Origin: Celeribacter sp. HF31
GTDB taxonomy: Bacteria; Pseudomonadota; Alphaproteobacteria; Rhodobacterales; Rhodobacteraceae
Direction: 5' to 3'
Length of the DNA stretch: 64,000 bases
Assembly: GCF_011806455.1 (NCBI RefSeq)
Contig: NZ_JAATOT010000002.1
Location: 434,001-498,000, forward strand
Positions 20,322-29,506 of this stretch are shown here, piece by piece. Below the pieces are notes generated by a model, which was not told where the DNA came from, did no database searches, and saw only the letters and a list, made by a program, of their open reading frames with translations. Within the stretch, counting starts at the first letter, position 1. Each line of letters begins with the position of its first letter. A program made the translations under genes and the position numbers.

Positions 20322-20516
20322 TTGACGCGATCTTCTCAACAGACCGAATTGGATATGGGCAAAGATATGAACACCGACGCACATCTCGATGCGGCACAGG
20401 ACTGGTTGCCGCCCGAGGCGCCGCTTGAGATGCCGCGCCAGGTGCTTGAACGCGACAGCCGGCGGGCCGAATGGCCGCGCCTTCTGCGCCTGATCCTGCC
20501 CGGCAAAGCCGTTTGA
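20322..20516 (+). CDS. opgI: Small OpgI-like protein between opgG and opgH
   Basis: A 64-aa soluble protein encoded between opgG and opgH. It starts at TTG 20322 behind GAGGGA, two bases after the opgG stop; an ATG at 20304 overlapping opgG is the alternative. Composition is acidic in the middle and basic at the end (RRAEWPRLLRLILPGKAV), with no recognised domain. Rhodobacter sphaeroides has an opgGIH-opgC operon in which opgI is a small gene of unknown role. I assign the symbol by position only. It may be a detached counterpart of the N-terminal cytoplasmic region of longer OpgH proteins such as that of E. coli. Confidence 0.6.
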   Translation: MTRSSQQTELDMGKDMNTDAHLDAAQDWLPPEAPLEMPRQVLERDSRRAEWPRLLRLILPGKAV

Positions 20517-20533
20517 GGCCGAGAGAGCAGATC

Positions 20534-22342
20534 ATGTCATCTTCGCCTCGCAAGGCCGCGCGCAGGGCCCTGCCCGCTGATGCCCGCACCAAGCTGATCC
20601 GCACGCTGGCCCTGAGTTTCGCCCTCTTGGCGGCACTTGTGGCCTCGACGCTTTTGGCCGATGCCGCCATTCAGGACGGCGTCGATGTCTGGGACGTGGT
20701 GCGCGGGGTGTTGATCTTTGTCACCACCGCCTGGCTCGCCTGGGGGGCGACGCTGTCTTTCGTCGGCCTCGCGCCGCGCGTTGGCAAACGCCGCCCTGCG
20801 CCGGAGCTGCAATCCCCTGCCCCGCGTCTCGTCGTCTTGGTGCCGATCTGCAACGAGGACCCGGTGACGACCTTTGCCCGCATCGCGGCGATGGATCGTT
20901 CGATCCAAGCCGAAGGCTTGGCCTCCGACATCGCAATCCTGTCCGACACCCGCAACGAAGACTCCGCACTTTTGGAGCGTCAGACCTATCTGCGTCTGAT
21001 CCGCGAGACACATGGCGAGGGTCGGATTTTCTATCGTCGACGCGACGACAACCGGGGCCGCAAAGCGGGCAATATCGAAGAGTTCATCCGGCGCTCCGGC
21101 GGCGCCTATGATTTCGCGCTGATCCTCGATGCCGATAGCCTGATGGAGGGCCGCGCCGTGCGCGAGATGGCCGCCAAGATGCAGGCCGACCCGAAGCTTG
21201 GCCTCTTGCAAACCCTGCCGAAAATCATCGGCGCGCGGTCGTTCTTTGGCCGCGCCATGCAATTCGCCGCAAGCTTTCACAGCCCGATCTTCACCCGTGG
21301 CCTTGAGCGTCTTCAGGGCAACACAGGCCCATTTTGGGGCCATAACGCCATGGTGCGGGTCAATGCCTTTGCCGAAAGCTGCGCCCTACCGGAACTGGCC
21401 GGTCCGCCGCCCTTCGGTGGCCATATCCTGAGCCATGACTATGTCGAGGCCGCCCTTTTGGCGCGCGGTGGCTGGCGCGTGCAAGTCGATCACACCATCA
21501 GCGGTTCCTTCGAGGAAGGCCCGGAGAACATCCTGTCCTACGCCAAACGCGACCGCCGCTGGTGTCAGGGCAACCTGCAACATTCGCGACTTCTGCTGTC
21601 TCCCGGCATCGCCGGTTGGTCGCGGTTCGTGTTCTTGCAGGGCATTTTTGCCTATCTCGTCTCCGTGCTCTGGGCCGCCTTTCTGATCACCTCCGTGGTG
21701 GCGACGATCCTGGCCCCCGTGCCGAATTATTTCCCGGAGCCACATATGCTGTTTCCGGTCTTCCCGGACGACCGGACCAAGGAAATCACCGCGCTGATCG
21801 TCGGCATCATGGGGCTTTTGATCCTGCCGAAATTCGCCATTCTCTATGAGGCCTCGGGCACGCGGCGCACCGCGCGGTTTGGCGGCTCTGTTCGTGCGGG
21901 CTTTTCCGTTGTGGCCGAGATTTTGCTGTCCTCGCTGATTGCGCCTTTGATGCTGATGTATCAGACCAAGGCGGTGCTTCAGGTGCTCTCCGGCCGCGAT
22001 GGCGGCTGGCCCGCCAACCAACGCGGCGAAGGCGCTTTGAGCTTGATGGAAGGCTTCCGCGCCGGGCTTTGGATCATGCTTACAGGCGGCGCGGCGCTGG
22101 CTTTGGTGGCCCGTGTGGCGCCCGATCTGACGCTTTGGCTCCTGCCGGTCTGCTTGCCGATGCTGGCAGCACCTTTCCTGATCGCATGGACCTCGCGTCC
22201 GCTCACACATGCCCTGTTTCTGGTGCCCGAAGAGCGCCGCCCCGCCCCGGTGATCCGCAGCTATCGCGAGATCCTTGGCCGTTGGCAGGCGGAGCCGCGC
22301 GCAGATGTGGCAAGCCCGGAGGCGACCCATGTCCCGGCATGA
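20534..22342 (+). CDS. opgH: Glucan glucosyltransferase H
   Basis: A 602-aa inner-membrane GT2 glycosyltransferase that polymerises glucose for osmoregulated periplasmic glucans from UDP-glucose. Two N-terminal TM helices precede the catalytic domain, which shows VLVPICNEDP, DADS (near 198), SHDYVEAALL and the RRWCQGN (Q/RxxRW type) motif near 341. Several C-terminal TM helices follow. It is shorter than E. coli OpgH (about 850 aa) and lacks most of that protein's cytoplasmic N- and C-terminal extensions. The ribosome-binding site GAGAGAG supports ATG 20534. The 3' end overlaps opgC. Confidence 0.95.
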   Translation: MSSSPRKAARRALPADARTKLIRTLALSFALLAALVASTLLADAAIQDGVDVWDVVRGVLIFVTTAWLAWGATLSFVGLAPRVGKRRPAPELQSPAPRLVVLVPICNEDPVTTFARIAAMDRSIQAEGLASDIAILSDTRNEDSALLERQTYLRLIRETHGEGRIFYRRRDDNRGRKAGNIEEFIRRSGGAYDFALILDADSLMEGRAVREMAAKMQADPKLGLLQTLPKIIGARSFFGRAMQFAASFHSPIFTRGLERLQGNTGPFWGHNAMVRVNAFAESCALPELAGPPPFGGHILSHDYVEAALLARGGWRVQVDHTISGSFEEGPENILSYAKRDRRWCQGNLQHSRLLLSPGIAGWSRFVFLQGIFAYLVSVLWAAFLITSVVATILAPVPNYFPEPHMLFPVFPDDRTKEITALIVGIMGLLILPKFAILYEASGTRRTARFGGSVRAGFSVVAEILLSSLIAPLMLMYQTKAVLQVLSGRDGGWPANQRGEGALSLMEGFRAGLWIMLTGGAALALVARVAPDLTLWLLPVCLPMLAAPFLIAWTSRPLTHALFLVPEERRPAPVIRSYREILGRWQAEPRADVASPEATHVPA

Positions 22343-23543
22343 CATCGCGGTGCCGAATGAGTTGGCCCAGCCGGTGAAACGCCCGCGCGATCCGCGGATC
22401 GACGCGTTTCGCGGGCTGGCGCTCTTGATGATCTTCGTCGATCATTCGCCGCACAATCCCTTTGAATATCTCACCGTGCGCAACATCGGCTTTTCCGATG
22501 CGGCGGAGGCGTTTTTCATCATGTCGGGCGTCGCCGCTGGCCTGGCCTACACCGGCCGGTTTCAAGCCCGTCACGACAAAGGCCTGTGGCAGGCCGTGGC
22601 ACCGATGTGGAAACGCTCATGGACGCTTTATCTCGTGCAAATCCTGTTGACCTCTCTGGCCATCGCGATCTTTGCCGCGGGCGCCACCTGGTTCGGTGTG
22701 GATGAGTTGCTGACCAAGATCAACCTTAGGCAAGTGTTCAACAACACCGCCGAGGCGTTGATCGGCATTCCGTTGCTGGGGCATCAGCTGGGCTATGTGA
22801 ACATCCTGCCCGCCTATTCGGTGCTGTTGTTCTGTGGCCCCTTGATGATCCTCTTGGGGCTCTGGCGGCCGATGCTGCTCTTGGGGCTCTCGGCCGCGCT
22901 CTGGCTGGCGGCGGGGATTTGGCGGATCAACCTGCCGAATTATCCCAATCCGGGCGGCTGGTTTTTCAACCCTGTCGCTTGGCAATTCATCTTTGTCGTC
23001 GGGCTTTTGACCGGGATTTTCCTGCGTCGGGGCGAGCGGTTCGTGCCGAAAACGCCGTGGCTCTTTTGGCTCGCGACCGGTTGGCTCGCTGTGGTGCTGG
23101 CCTGGCGCTATGTGCCGGGGTTCGGGCCGTTCATGAACCATCAGATGGCGGTTCTGGGCAAGGCCGGCCTGCCGTTCAACATGGTGTCGCATGACAAGAC
23201 TTTCCTCGCCCTGCCCCGCATGACCCATGCTCTGGCGCTGGCCTATGTGTTGTCCTGCCTGCCTTGGGTGACGCGTCTGACCGGGTCGAAAGCGCTGTCA
23301 TTCTTGCGGCTCTTAGGGCGTCAGGGCCTTTTGGTGTTCGCGGCAGGTACGGTGCTCGCGCTCTTCAACCATGTGATCATGGGCTATTACGCGGGGGCCG
23401 ATTGGCTCGGATGGGCGCTCATGCCCTTGGGCGCGCTGATCCTCATTGCCGTGGCCTGGATGGGCGACATTCAGAAGACCGCGCAACGTCAAACGCCTGC
23501 GCGAAAGGCAGAAGTTGCAGCGCAGCCGATGCCCGCAGAATAA
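22329..23543 (+). CDS. opgC: OpgC succinyltransferase
   Basis: A 404-aa polytopic membrane protein (about ten TM helices) of the OpgC/acyltransferase-3 type. It adds succinyl groups to periplasmic glucans, making them anionic. The N-terminal DPRIDAFRGLALLMIFVDH motif with the conserved His is typical. ATG 22329 lies inside the last codons of opgH (14-base overlap) behind GGAGGCG. Its TAA stop is formed by the first bases of repeat copy 3. This completes the glucan operon. Confidence 0.92.
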   Translation: MSRHDIAVPNELAQPVKRPRDPRIDAFRGLALLMIFVDHSPHNPFEYLTVRNIGFSDAAEAFFIMSGVAAGLAYTGRFQARHDKGLWQAVAPMWKRSWTLYLVQILLTSLAIAIFAAGATWFGVDELLTKINLRQVFNNTAEALIGIPLLGHQLGYVNILPAYSVLLFCGPLMILLGLWRPMLLLGLSAALWLAAGIWRINLPNYPNPGGWFFNPVAWQFIFVVGLLTGIFLRRGERFVPKTPWLFWLATGWLAVVLAWRYVPGFGPFMNHQMAVLGKAGLPFNMVSHDKTFLALPRMTHALALAYVLSCLPWVTRLTGSKALSFLRLLGRQGLLVFAAGTVLALFNHVIMGYYAGADWLGWALMPLGALILIAVAWMGDIQKTAQRQTPARKAEVAAQPMPAE

Positions 23544-23655
23544 AGCGTTTCTCAAAAAACTTGAGGCACGCAATTTTTGAGAAACGCAGCACTATCCATT
23601 CAGCGTGGCAACGTTTTTCGCTCAATCTGAGTCAGATCAAACGAAAAACGCATTA
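23541..23655. repeat. Miniature two-hairpin element, copy 3 (inverted)
   Basis: A 115-bp element with left end TAAAGCG and right end CGCATTA (one change from CGCTTTA). Both hairpins are preserved, and its orientation matches copy 2. The leading TAA is the opgC stop codon. Confidence 0.87.
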
Positions 23656-23855
23656 ACGAGAACGTGCGCAAGGGCCGCGCACATTCCGTTTCAGCATTTT
23701 TTTGCAGATGATTCGTTTTTGGGATTCACAGGCCGAATCGCCTGTGGCATAAGAAGAGCACGGAGGGGTTCCGCCAAAGAGAACGCCCCGTGAGGCAGTT
23801 CAGGTGACCTGACCCCGGTCGGGCATCTTTCATACAAAAAGGTAAGAAGCCTATC
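23656..23855. other. ftsB upstream region
   Basis: Two hundred bases between repeat copy 3 and ftsB with no gene. It includes a T-run (23698-23704) and a GC-rich direct/inverted repeat cluster (GGCCGAATCGCCTGTGGC around 23732). I see no clear promoter; the ftsB promoter is presumably here. Confidence 0.35.
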
Positions 23856-24158
23856 ATGGCTCATCCGCGCAAACGCCCGTCGCTGACCGTGCTTCTGTAC
23901 GTCGGCGTGATGGTCACCCTCGGTGGCTATTTCACCTTTGCCTCCGTGCAAGGGGAATACGGGCTGTTTCGCCGCTTGCAGATCGAGGCAGAATTGTCCG
24001 AGTTGCAAGCGGTGAGCGGCAAACTGGACGAAGAGCTGGCCGTGATGCGCAACAAGACGCTGCGCCTGTCCGACAGCTATCTCGATCTGGACCTTTTGGA
24101 TGAGCAAGCGCGCGATGTTTTAGGCTATCTGCGCGCCGATGAAATTGTGATCCGCTGA
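23856..24158 (+). CDS. ftsB: Septum formation initiator FtsB/DivIC
   Basis: A 100-aa bitopic division protein: short basic N-terminus, one TM helix (about 10-30) and a periplasmic coiled coil (about 35-72), ending in the conserved DLDLLDEQARDVLGYLRADEIVI region that contacts the FtsL/FtsQ partner. AAGGTAAG precedes ATG 23856. In Rhodobacteraceae it usually sits directly upstream of pdhA; here three other genes lie between. Confidence 0.88.
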   Translation: MAHPRKRPSLTVLLYVGVMVTLGGYFTFASVQGEYGLFRRLQIEAELSELQAVSGKLDEELAVMRNKTLRLSDSYLDLDLLDEQARDVLGYLRADEIVIR

Positions 24159-24185
24159 CACCATCCCCTGCCCGAAAGGCAAAAG

Positions 24186-24803
24186 ATGACACAAAGCGTC
24201 AATGACACCCTATCCTATATGACCCGCCGCCGGATGATTTTGGGCGGCGCCGGGCTTGTGGCGTTGTCCGCCTGTGGCGGCGGCCGTGGCGGCGCGCCCG
24301 CGAACCCCGAGGATGCCTGTGCGATCTTCCGCGAGCGCCCGCATTACCAACGGGCGCTTGAGGCCTCCGCGCGCAAATGGGGTGTGCCAGTGCATGTGCA
24401 AATGGCTCTGATCTATCAGGAATCCACCTTCCGCGCGACCGCCCGCCCGCCGAAACGCTATGTCTTGTTCATCATCCCGAAAGGTCGGGCCAGCTCCGCG
24501 CGGGGCTATGCGCAGGCGCTCGACGGCACGTGGGACGACTACCGCAACGGCCCGGGCCGCGCCGGTGCCAGCCGCAGCAACATCCGCGACGCCACCGATT
24601 TCATTGGCTGGTATGTCTCGACCAACAACGCCGCATTGGGGATTTCGAATTCCGACGCCCGCAACAGCTATCTGGCCTATCACGAAGGCCGCACGGGCTA
24701 CCGGCGCGGCTCGCATAACGGCAAGACGTGGTTGTTGAACGTGGCGGATGGGGTGGCGACACGGGCGGCGCGTTATGAGGCGCAGTTGGGGTATTGCAGG
24801 TGA
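24186..24803 (+). CDS. Lytic transglycosylase-like lipoprotein
   Basis: A 205-aa protein with a lipoprotein signal (RRRMILGGAGLVALSAC, lipidated Cys near 29) followed by a lysozyme-like SLT domain. MALIYQESTFRATA holds the catalytic Glu of the SLT fold, and SSARGYAQALDGTWDDYR corresponds to the S-xx-GLMQ-xxxxT region. It should cleave murein glycan strands at the inner face of the outer membrane, or at the periplasmic face of the inner membrane. It is close behind ftsB (27 bases) and possibly co-transcribed with it. Confidence 0.85.
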   Translation: MTQSVNDTLSYMTRRRMILGGAGLVALSACGGGRGGAPANPEDACAIFRERPHYQRALEASARKWGVPVHVQMALIYQESTFRATARPPKRYVLFIIPKGRASSARGYAQALDGTWDDYRNGPGRAGASRSNIRDATDFIGWYVSTNNAALGISNSDARNSYLAYHEGRTGYRRGSHNGKTWLLNVADGVATRAARYEAQLGYCR

Positions 24804-24818
24804 CACCCTGAGGCGTCC

Positions 24819-25412
24819 TCAGGCCCCGCCCTCTACAGGGCTTGGGCCATAACGATTGTCTTTGCGCTCCCCATCTCGGGCGAGCCAGACGATACCGAGG
24901 ATGACGGCACCGAAGCACCCGAGCATTAAGAAAATGATGAGAATACCCGGCGGCTGCGGAACACGCACCGTTTCAGAGAGCCCCAGATTTGCCGCCAGGA
25001 TCTCGTCCGGGATCGGCACATCGGTAAGGAACCCGAAGAACGTGATGCTCGTCAAAGCAATCATCACTCCAGCGATCAAAGCAAGGTGCCAAGCGGCGCG
25101 ACCAGTATCATGCAGCCGCCTGCTTATGGCCGCAAGCCATGGGATGAGCACCACAGGGCCGAACAAGTTTGAAATCGGGCCAGCACCATATAGCGTCTTC
25201 GTCTGAAAACTCTGGGACATCCCTTTCGATGACGTGCTTACGACGAGACTAGTCTCGGTCACCGGTCCAAAAATGATTACATCGGCGACAGAGACCACAA
25301 TAGAGATAAGAAAAAGACCAAGGATGAATTTCCAAAACTCTTCGCGCGTGGCACGCCCCGAGAAGACGAAATATTTCCGAAACCCGACCTTCACGGCCTC
25401 AACAATTGTCAT
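24819..25412 (-). CDS. DUF805 family membrane protein
   Basis: A 197-aa inner-membrane protein of the DUF805 (YhaH-like) family. The N-terminal FRKYFVFSGRATREEFWKF is the hallmark, followed by four hydrophobic helices and a conserved RRLHDTGRAAWHLAL segment (about 115-129). The function is unknown. Its ATG overlaps the stop of the small upstream frame (ATGA), and AAGGA upstream gives a good ribosome-binding site. Oriented opposite to ftsB and pdhA, it looks inserted between them. Confidence 0.85.
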   Translation of the reverse strand: MTIVEAVKVGFRKYFVFSGRATREEFWKFILGLFLISIVVSVADVIIFGPVTETSLVVSTSSKGMSQSFQTKTLYGAGPISNLFGPVVLIPWLAAISRRLHDTGRAAWHLALIAGVMIALTSITFFGFLTDVPIPDEILAANLGLSETVRVPQPPGILIIFLMLGCFGAVILGIVWLARDGERKDNRYGPSPVEGGA

Positions 25413-25624
25413 TCCTTACCCCCAATCATGATTGCCCCAGCGTCGCGGACACAGATATCAAATCGGCATTCAAAAAACAGTTTCCTTCCAAGAAGAACTA
25501 TCGCCCCAAGACGTCGCGCAAAAGCGGAAATGACCAAGGTTGGTGCAATTTGAATCACAAAGGCACCCGCCATTCCCAAAACGCATAGCTGCCTCCCACA
25601 GTGCATATCAGAAAATCCGTGCAA
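25409..25624 (-). CDS. Small hydrophobic protein, TTG start
   Basis: A 71-aa predicted protein with one hydrophobic segment (LCVLGMAGAFVIQIAPTLVI) and a second, basic amphipathic part. No family is recognised. Support comes from a strong AAAGGAGGTGA ribosome-binding site 8-10 bases before TTG 25624, a TATGAT -10-like box upstream, and a 4-base ATGA overlap with the DUF805 gene. It could instead be a leader that couples translation to DUF805. Confidence 0.5.
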   Translation of the reverse strand: MHGFSDMHCGRQLCVLGMAGAFVIQIAPTLVISAFARRLGAIVLLGRKLFFECRFDICVRDAGAIMIGGKE

Positions 25625-25647
25625 TCACGGCTCACCTCCTTTATCAT

Positions 25648-25667
25648 ATAGTTTAACGCTAAACTAT
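25648..25667. promoter_or_regulatory. Perfect palindrome in the pdhA divergent promoter
   Basis: ATAGTTTA-ACGC-TAAACTAT, a perfect 8-4-8 inverted repeat, overlaps the likely -10 region of the divergent DUF805-side promoter and lies 30 bp upstream of pdhA. It looks like a MarR-type operator, but no regulator gene is adjacent. Confidence 0.6.
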
Positions 25668-25696
25668 TCGCTGCGAACCTTGGAGGAGGAGGCCGC

Positions 25697-26722
25697 ATGG
25701 CACCCCGGAAATCACCATCCAAACCAGCAAGCCAAGCCAACGTCTCTAAAGACGAGCTTCTTGCCTATTACAAAGACATGCTTTTGATCCGTCGTTTCGA
25801 GGAAAAAGCCGGCCAGCTTTATGGCATGGGCCTCATCGGCGGGTTCTGTCACCTTTATATCGGTCAGGAGGCCGTTGTGGTCGGTCTCGAAGCCGCCGCG
25901 AAAGAGGGTGACAAACGCGTGACCTCTTATCGCGATCACGGGCATATGCTCGCCTGCGGCATGGACCCGAACGGCGTGATGGCCGAGCTGACGGGCCGCG
26001 AGGGCGGCTATTCCAAAGGCAAGGGCGGCTCGATGCATATGTTCTCGAAAGAGAAGCATTTCTACGGCGGTCACGGCATCGTCGGCGCACAGGTGCCAAT
26101 CGGCGCCGGTCTGGCGTTTTCCGATAAATACAAAGGCAATGACAATGTGACCTTCGCCTATTTCGGCGATGGCGCGGCCAACCAGGGCCAGGTCTATGAG
26201 ACCTACAACATGGCCGAGCTTTGGGACCTGCCGGTGATTTTCGTCATCGAAAACAACCAATACGCCATGGGCACCTCGGTGGCCCGTTCGACCAAATCGC
26301 CGTCCTTGTGGGAACGCGGCGCGGCTTATGGGATCGAAGGCGAGGAAGTGGACGGCATGGACGTTCTGGCCGTGAAAGAGGCCGGTGAGCGCGCCGTGGC
26401 CCACTGCCGCGCGGGCAAAGGGCCGTATATCCTTGAGGTTAAAACCTACCGCTACCGGGGTCACTCCATGTCCGACCCGGCGAAATACCGGACCCGCGAA
26501 GAAGTGCAGAAAATGCGCGAGGAACGCGACCCGATCGAGGCCGTGCGGTCGATCCTTTTGACCGGCAACCACGCGACCGAGGACGATCTGAAGGCCATCG
26601 ACAAGGACATCAAGTCCGTCGTCAACGCCTCCGCAGAATTCGCGAAAGAAAGCCCGGAACCGGCGCTCGACGAGCTTTGGACCGACATCTACGCGGACGA
26701 AATTCCGCAGCACACCGCCTGA
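25697..26722 (+). CDS. pdhA: Pyruvate dehydrogenase E1 component, alpha subunit
   Basis: A 341-aa thiamine-diphosphate-dependent E1 alpha that decarboxylates pyruvate and, with PdhB, reductively acetylates lipoyl-E2. The ThDP/Mg2+ motif GDGAANQGQVYETYNMAELW...ENN (about 157-190) and the phosphorylation-loop-like YRGHSMSDPAKYR are present. GGAGGAGG precedes ATG 25697. It is the first gene of pdhA-pdhB-pdhC; lpd (E3) is not in the window. Confidence 0.97.
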   Translation: MAPRKSPSKPASQANVSKDELLAYYKDMLLIRRFEEKAGQLYGMGLIGGFCHLYIGQEAVVVGLEAAAKEGDKRVTSYRDHGHMLACGMDPNGVMAELTGREGGYSKGKGGSMHMFSKEKHFYGGHGIVGAQVPIGAGLAFSDKYKGNDNVTFAYFGDGAANQGQVYETYNMAELWDLPVIFVIENNQYAMGTSVARSTKSPSLWERGAAYGIEGEEVDGMDVLAVKEAGERAVAHCRAGKGPYILEVKTYRYRGHSMSDPAKYRTREEVQKMREERDPIEAVRSILLTGNHATEDDLKAIDKDIKSVVNASAEFAKESPEPALDELWTDIYADEIPQHTA

Positions 26723-26740
26723 TCCGGGGAGAACGACACA

Positions 26741-28117
26741 ATGGCAACCGAACTTTTGATGCCCGCCCTTTCTCCGACGATGGAAGAAGGCACGCTCGCG
26801 AAATGGCTCGTCAAAGAGGGCGACACCGTCTCCTCCGGCGACATCATCGCGGAAATTGAAACCGACAAGGCGACGATGGAATTCGAAGCCGTGGACGAAG
26901 GGATCGTTGGCAAGATCCTCGTGGCCGAAGGCACCGAGGGTGTGAAGGTCAACGAGGTGATCGCGGTGCTCGTGGAAGAGGGCGAGAGCGCGGACGACAT
27001 CGCGGCCCCTGCCCCCAAAGAGGACACGCCTGCTGAGGCAGACGCCACACATGACAGCGCCCCCGCCGCCGCCAAACCTGCGGCTCCGGTCGAAGTGGTC
27101 TCCAAAGCCTCCCCGGATTTCCCGGAAGGCACACCGATGAAGACCCAGACCGTGCGCGAAGCACTGCGCGACGCCATGGCCGAAGAGATGCGCCGCGACG
27201 AGACCGTCTTCCTCATGGGGGAAGAGGTCGCCGAATACCAAGGCGCTTACAAAATCTCCCAAGGCATGCTGGACGAGTTTGGTTCGAAACGCGTGATCGA
27301 CACGCCGATCACCGAGCACGGCTTTGCGGGCATTGCCACGGGGGCTGCGTTCGGCGGGCTGAAACCCATCGTCGAATTCATGACCTTCAACTTCGCGATG
27401 CAGGCCATCGACCACCTGATCAACTCCGCCGCCAAGACGCTTTACATGTCCGGCGGTCAGATGGGTGCTCCGATGGTGTTCCGGGGTCCGAACGGCGCCG
27501 CCGCCCGCGTGGGTGCGCAGCACTCCCAAGACTACGCCGCCTGGTACGCGATGATCCCCGGTCTGAAAGTGGTCATGCCCTACTCGGCTGCCGACTATAA
27601 AGGCCTGATGAAAACCGCGATCCGCGACCCGAACCCGGTGATCTTCCTCGAGAACGAGATTCTCTACGGCAAATCCTTTGAGGTGCCGGATCTCGAAGAT
27701 TTCACCATCCCCTTCGGCAAGGCGCGCGTCTGGCGCGAAGGCACGGATGTGACCATCGTCTCCTTCGGCATCGGCATGACCTATGCTTTGGAAGCCGCGG
27801 ATAAGCTCTCTGAGGAAGGCATCTCCGCCGAGGTCATCGACCTGCGGACGCTCCGCCCGATCGACTATGACACCGTGTTGGCCTCCGTGATGAAGACCAA
27901 CCGCTGTGTGACCGTCGAAGAGGGGTGGCCGGTCGGATCCATCGGCAACCACATCTCGTCTGTGATCATGCAGCGGGCGTTTGACTATCTCGACGCGCCG
28001 GTGATCAACTGTGCCGGTAAAGACGTGCCGATGCCCTACGCCGCCAACCTCGAAAAACTCGCGCTGGTGACCACCGACGACGTCGTGGCCGCCTGCAAAG
28101 AAGTCACCTACCGCTAA
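26741..28117 (+). CDS. pdhB: Pyruvate dehydrogenase E1 component, beta subunit with lipoyl domain
   Basis: A 458-aa E1 beta that carries an N-terminal lipoyl domain (1-80, lipoyl Lys43 in IETDKATME), joined by an Ala/Pro linker (about 85-125) to the transketolase-like E1 beta domain (about 130-458; [37 protein letters not shown]). The lipoyl-E1 beta fusion is typical of alphaproteobacterial complexes. The lipoyl domain is almost identical to that of pdhC downstream. Confidence 0.97.
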   Translation: MATELLMPALSPTMEEGTLAKWLVKEGDTVSSGDIIAEIETDKATMEFEAVDEGIVGKILVAEGTEGVKVNEVIAVLVEEGESADDIAAPAPKEDTPAEADATHDSAPAAAKPAAPVEVVSKASPDFPEGTPMKTQTVREALRDAMAEEMRRDETVFLMGEEVAEYQGAYKISQGMLDEFGSKRVIDTPITEHGFAGIATGAAFGGLKPIVEFMTFNFAMQAIDHLINSAAKTLYMSGGQMGAPMVFRGPNGAAARVGAQHSQDYAAWYAMIPGLKVVMPYSAADYKGLMKTAIRDPNPVIFLENEILYGKSFEVPDLEDFTIPFGKARVWREGTDVTIVSFGIGMTYALEAADKLSEEGISAEVIDLRTLRPIDYDTVLASVMKTNRCVTVEEGWPVGSIGNHISSVIMQRAFDYLDAPVINCAGKDVPMPYAANLEKLALVTTDDVVAACKEVTYR

Positions 28118-28129
28118 GGAGAACCCGTT

Positions 28130-29437
28130 ATGGCTATTGAACTTTTGATGCCCGCGCTGTCTCCGACGATGGAGGAAGGGACGCTGGCGAAATGGCTCGT
28201 GAAAGAGGGGGATGAGATTTCCTCCGGCGATGTGATCGCAGAGATCGAGACCGACAAGGCGACGATGGAATTCGAAGCCGTGGACGAAGGTGTCATGGGG
28301 AAAATCCTCGTGGCGGAGGGCACCGAGGGCGTGAAAGTGAACGCGCCGATTGCGGTGCTTTTGGAAGAAGGCGAAGACGCCTCTGCCGCCGAGAACGTCG
28401 GTTCCTCTGCGCCCGCTCCGGCGGCGGAAGAAGCGCCGAAAGCCGAAGCGGCGGCTCCGGCGCCCGCAGCGGCTGCGGCCCCTGCCCCGGCAGCACCCAA
28501 AGCGGCCTCTGGCGAGCGTATCTTTGCCTCGCCGCTGGCGCGTCGCATCGCCGCTCAGAAAGGTCTCGATCTGTCTGCGATTGCGGGCTCCGGTCCGAAA
28601 GGCCGCATCGTGAAAGCAGATGTGGAAAACGCCACAGCCGCGCCGAAAGCCGAAGCGCCGAAAGCGGCCGCTCCATCCCCGGCTGCCGCCGCAGCGGCGC
28701 CTGCTGGCCCGTCTGCGGATATGGTCGCGAAGATGTACGAGGGCCGCGAGTACGAGGAAATCAAACTCGACGGCATGCGCAAAACCATCGCCGCGCGTCT
28801 CACGGAAGCCAAGCAAACCATCCCGCATTTCTACCTGCGCCGCGACATTCAGCTCGATGCGCTGATGAAATTCCGCGCCGAGCTGAACCACCAGCTCACC
28901 GGCAAGGGTGTGAAGCTGTCGGTCAATGATTTCATCATCAAGGCCGTGGCCAACGCGCTGCAAGAGGTCCCGACGGCCAATGCCGTGTGGGCCGGTGATC
29001 GCGTGTTGCAGATGAAAGCCTCTGACGTGGCCGTCGCGGTCGCGATCGAGGGCGGGCTGTTCACGCCGGTGCTGAAAGACGCCGACATGAAGTCACTCTC
29101 GGCTCTGTCGAAAGAGATGAAAGACCTCGCGCATCGTGCCCGCGACCGCAAGCTTGCGCCGCATGAGTATCAGGGCGGCTCTTTCGCGATTTCCAACCTC
29201 GGCATGTTCGGCATCGACAATTTCGACGCCATCGTGAACCCGCCACACGCCGGTATTCTGGCGGTCGGCACCGGGGTCAAGAAACCGGTGATCGGCGAGG
29301 ATGGCGAGATCAAGGTCGCAACCGTGATGTCCGTTACCATGTCTGTGGATCACCGCGTGATCGACGGCGCGCTTGGGGCAGAACTGCTCAAAGCCATTGT
29401 CGAAAATCTGGAAAATCCGGTGGCGATGCTGGCGTAA
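28130..29437 (+). CDS. pdhC: Dihydrolipoamide acetyltransferase (PDH E2)
   Basis: A 435-aa E2 core of the pyruvate dehydrogenase complex. The lipoyl domain is 1-80 (Lys43), followed by an Ala/Pro/Glu linker, the peripheral subunit-binding domain (about 125-165, [16 protein letters not shown]), a second flexible linker and the catalytic acyltransferase domain with DHRVIDG near 407. It transfers acetyl from lipoamide to CoA. A GGAG site 12 bases after the pdhB stop shows tight coupling. A terminator follows. Confidence 0.97.
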   Translation: MAIELLMPALSPTMEEGTLAKWLVKEGDEISSGDVIAEIETDKATMEFEAVDEGVMGKILVAEGTEGVKVNAPIAVLLEEGEDASAAENVGSSAPAPAAEEAPKAEAAAPAPAAAAAPAPAAPKAASGERIFASPLARRIAAQKGLDLSAIAGSGPKGRIVKADVENATAAPKAEAPKAAAPSPAAAAAAPAGPSADMVAKMYEGREYEEIKLDGMRKTIAARLTEAKQTIPHFYLRRDIQLDALMKFRAELNHQLTGKGVKLSVNDFIIKAVANALQEVPTANAVWAGDRVLQMKASDVAVAVAIEGGLFTPVLKDADMKSLSALSKEMKDLAHRARDRKLAPHEYQGGSFAISNLGMFGIDNFDAIVNPPHAGILAVGTGVKKPVIGEDGEIKVATVMSVTMSVDHRVIDGALGAELLKAIVENLENPVAMLA

Positions 29438-29462
29438 TCGCAAGCTATATCATAGAGATACG

Positions 29463-29490
29463 AAAGGCCCTGCATGCGCGGGGCCTTTTG
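29463..29490 (+). terminator. pdh operon terminator
   Basis: AAGGCCC...GGGGCCTT stem with a TGCATGC-containing loop, followed by TTTTGCTT. Confidence 0.75.
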
Positions 29491-29506
29491 CTTAAGGGGT
29501 CATTGG

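Noticed and set aside
25712-28963. A 1,083-codon open frame antisense to pdhA-pdhB-pdhC
   Set aside because: It is a shadow of GC-rich codon usage in three well-identified genes. Its translation is His/Arg/Gly-rich with no domain, and it has no ribosome-binding site.
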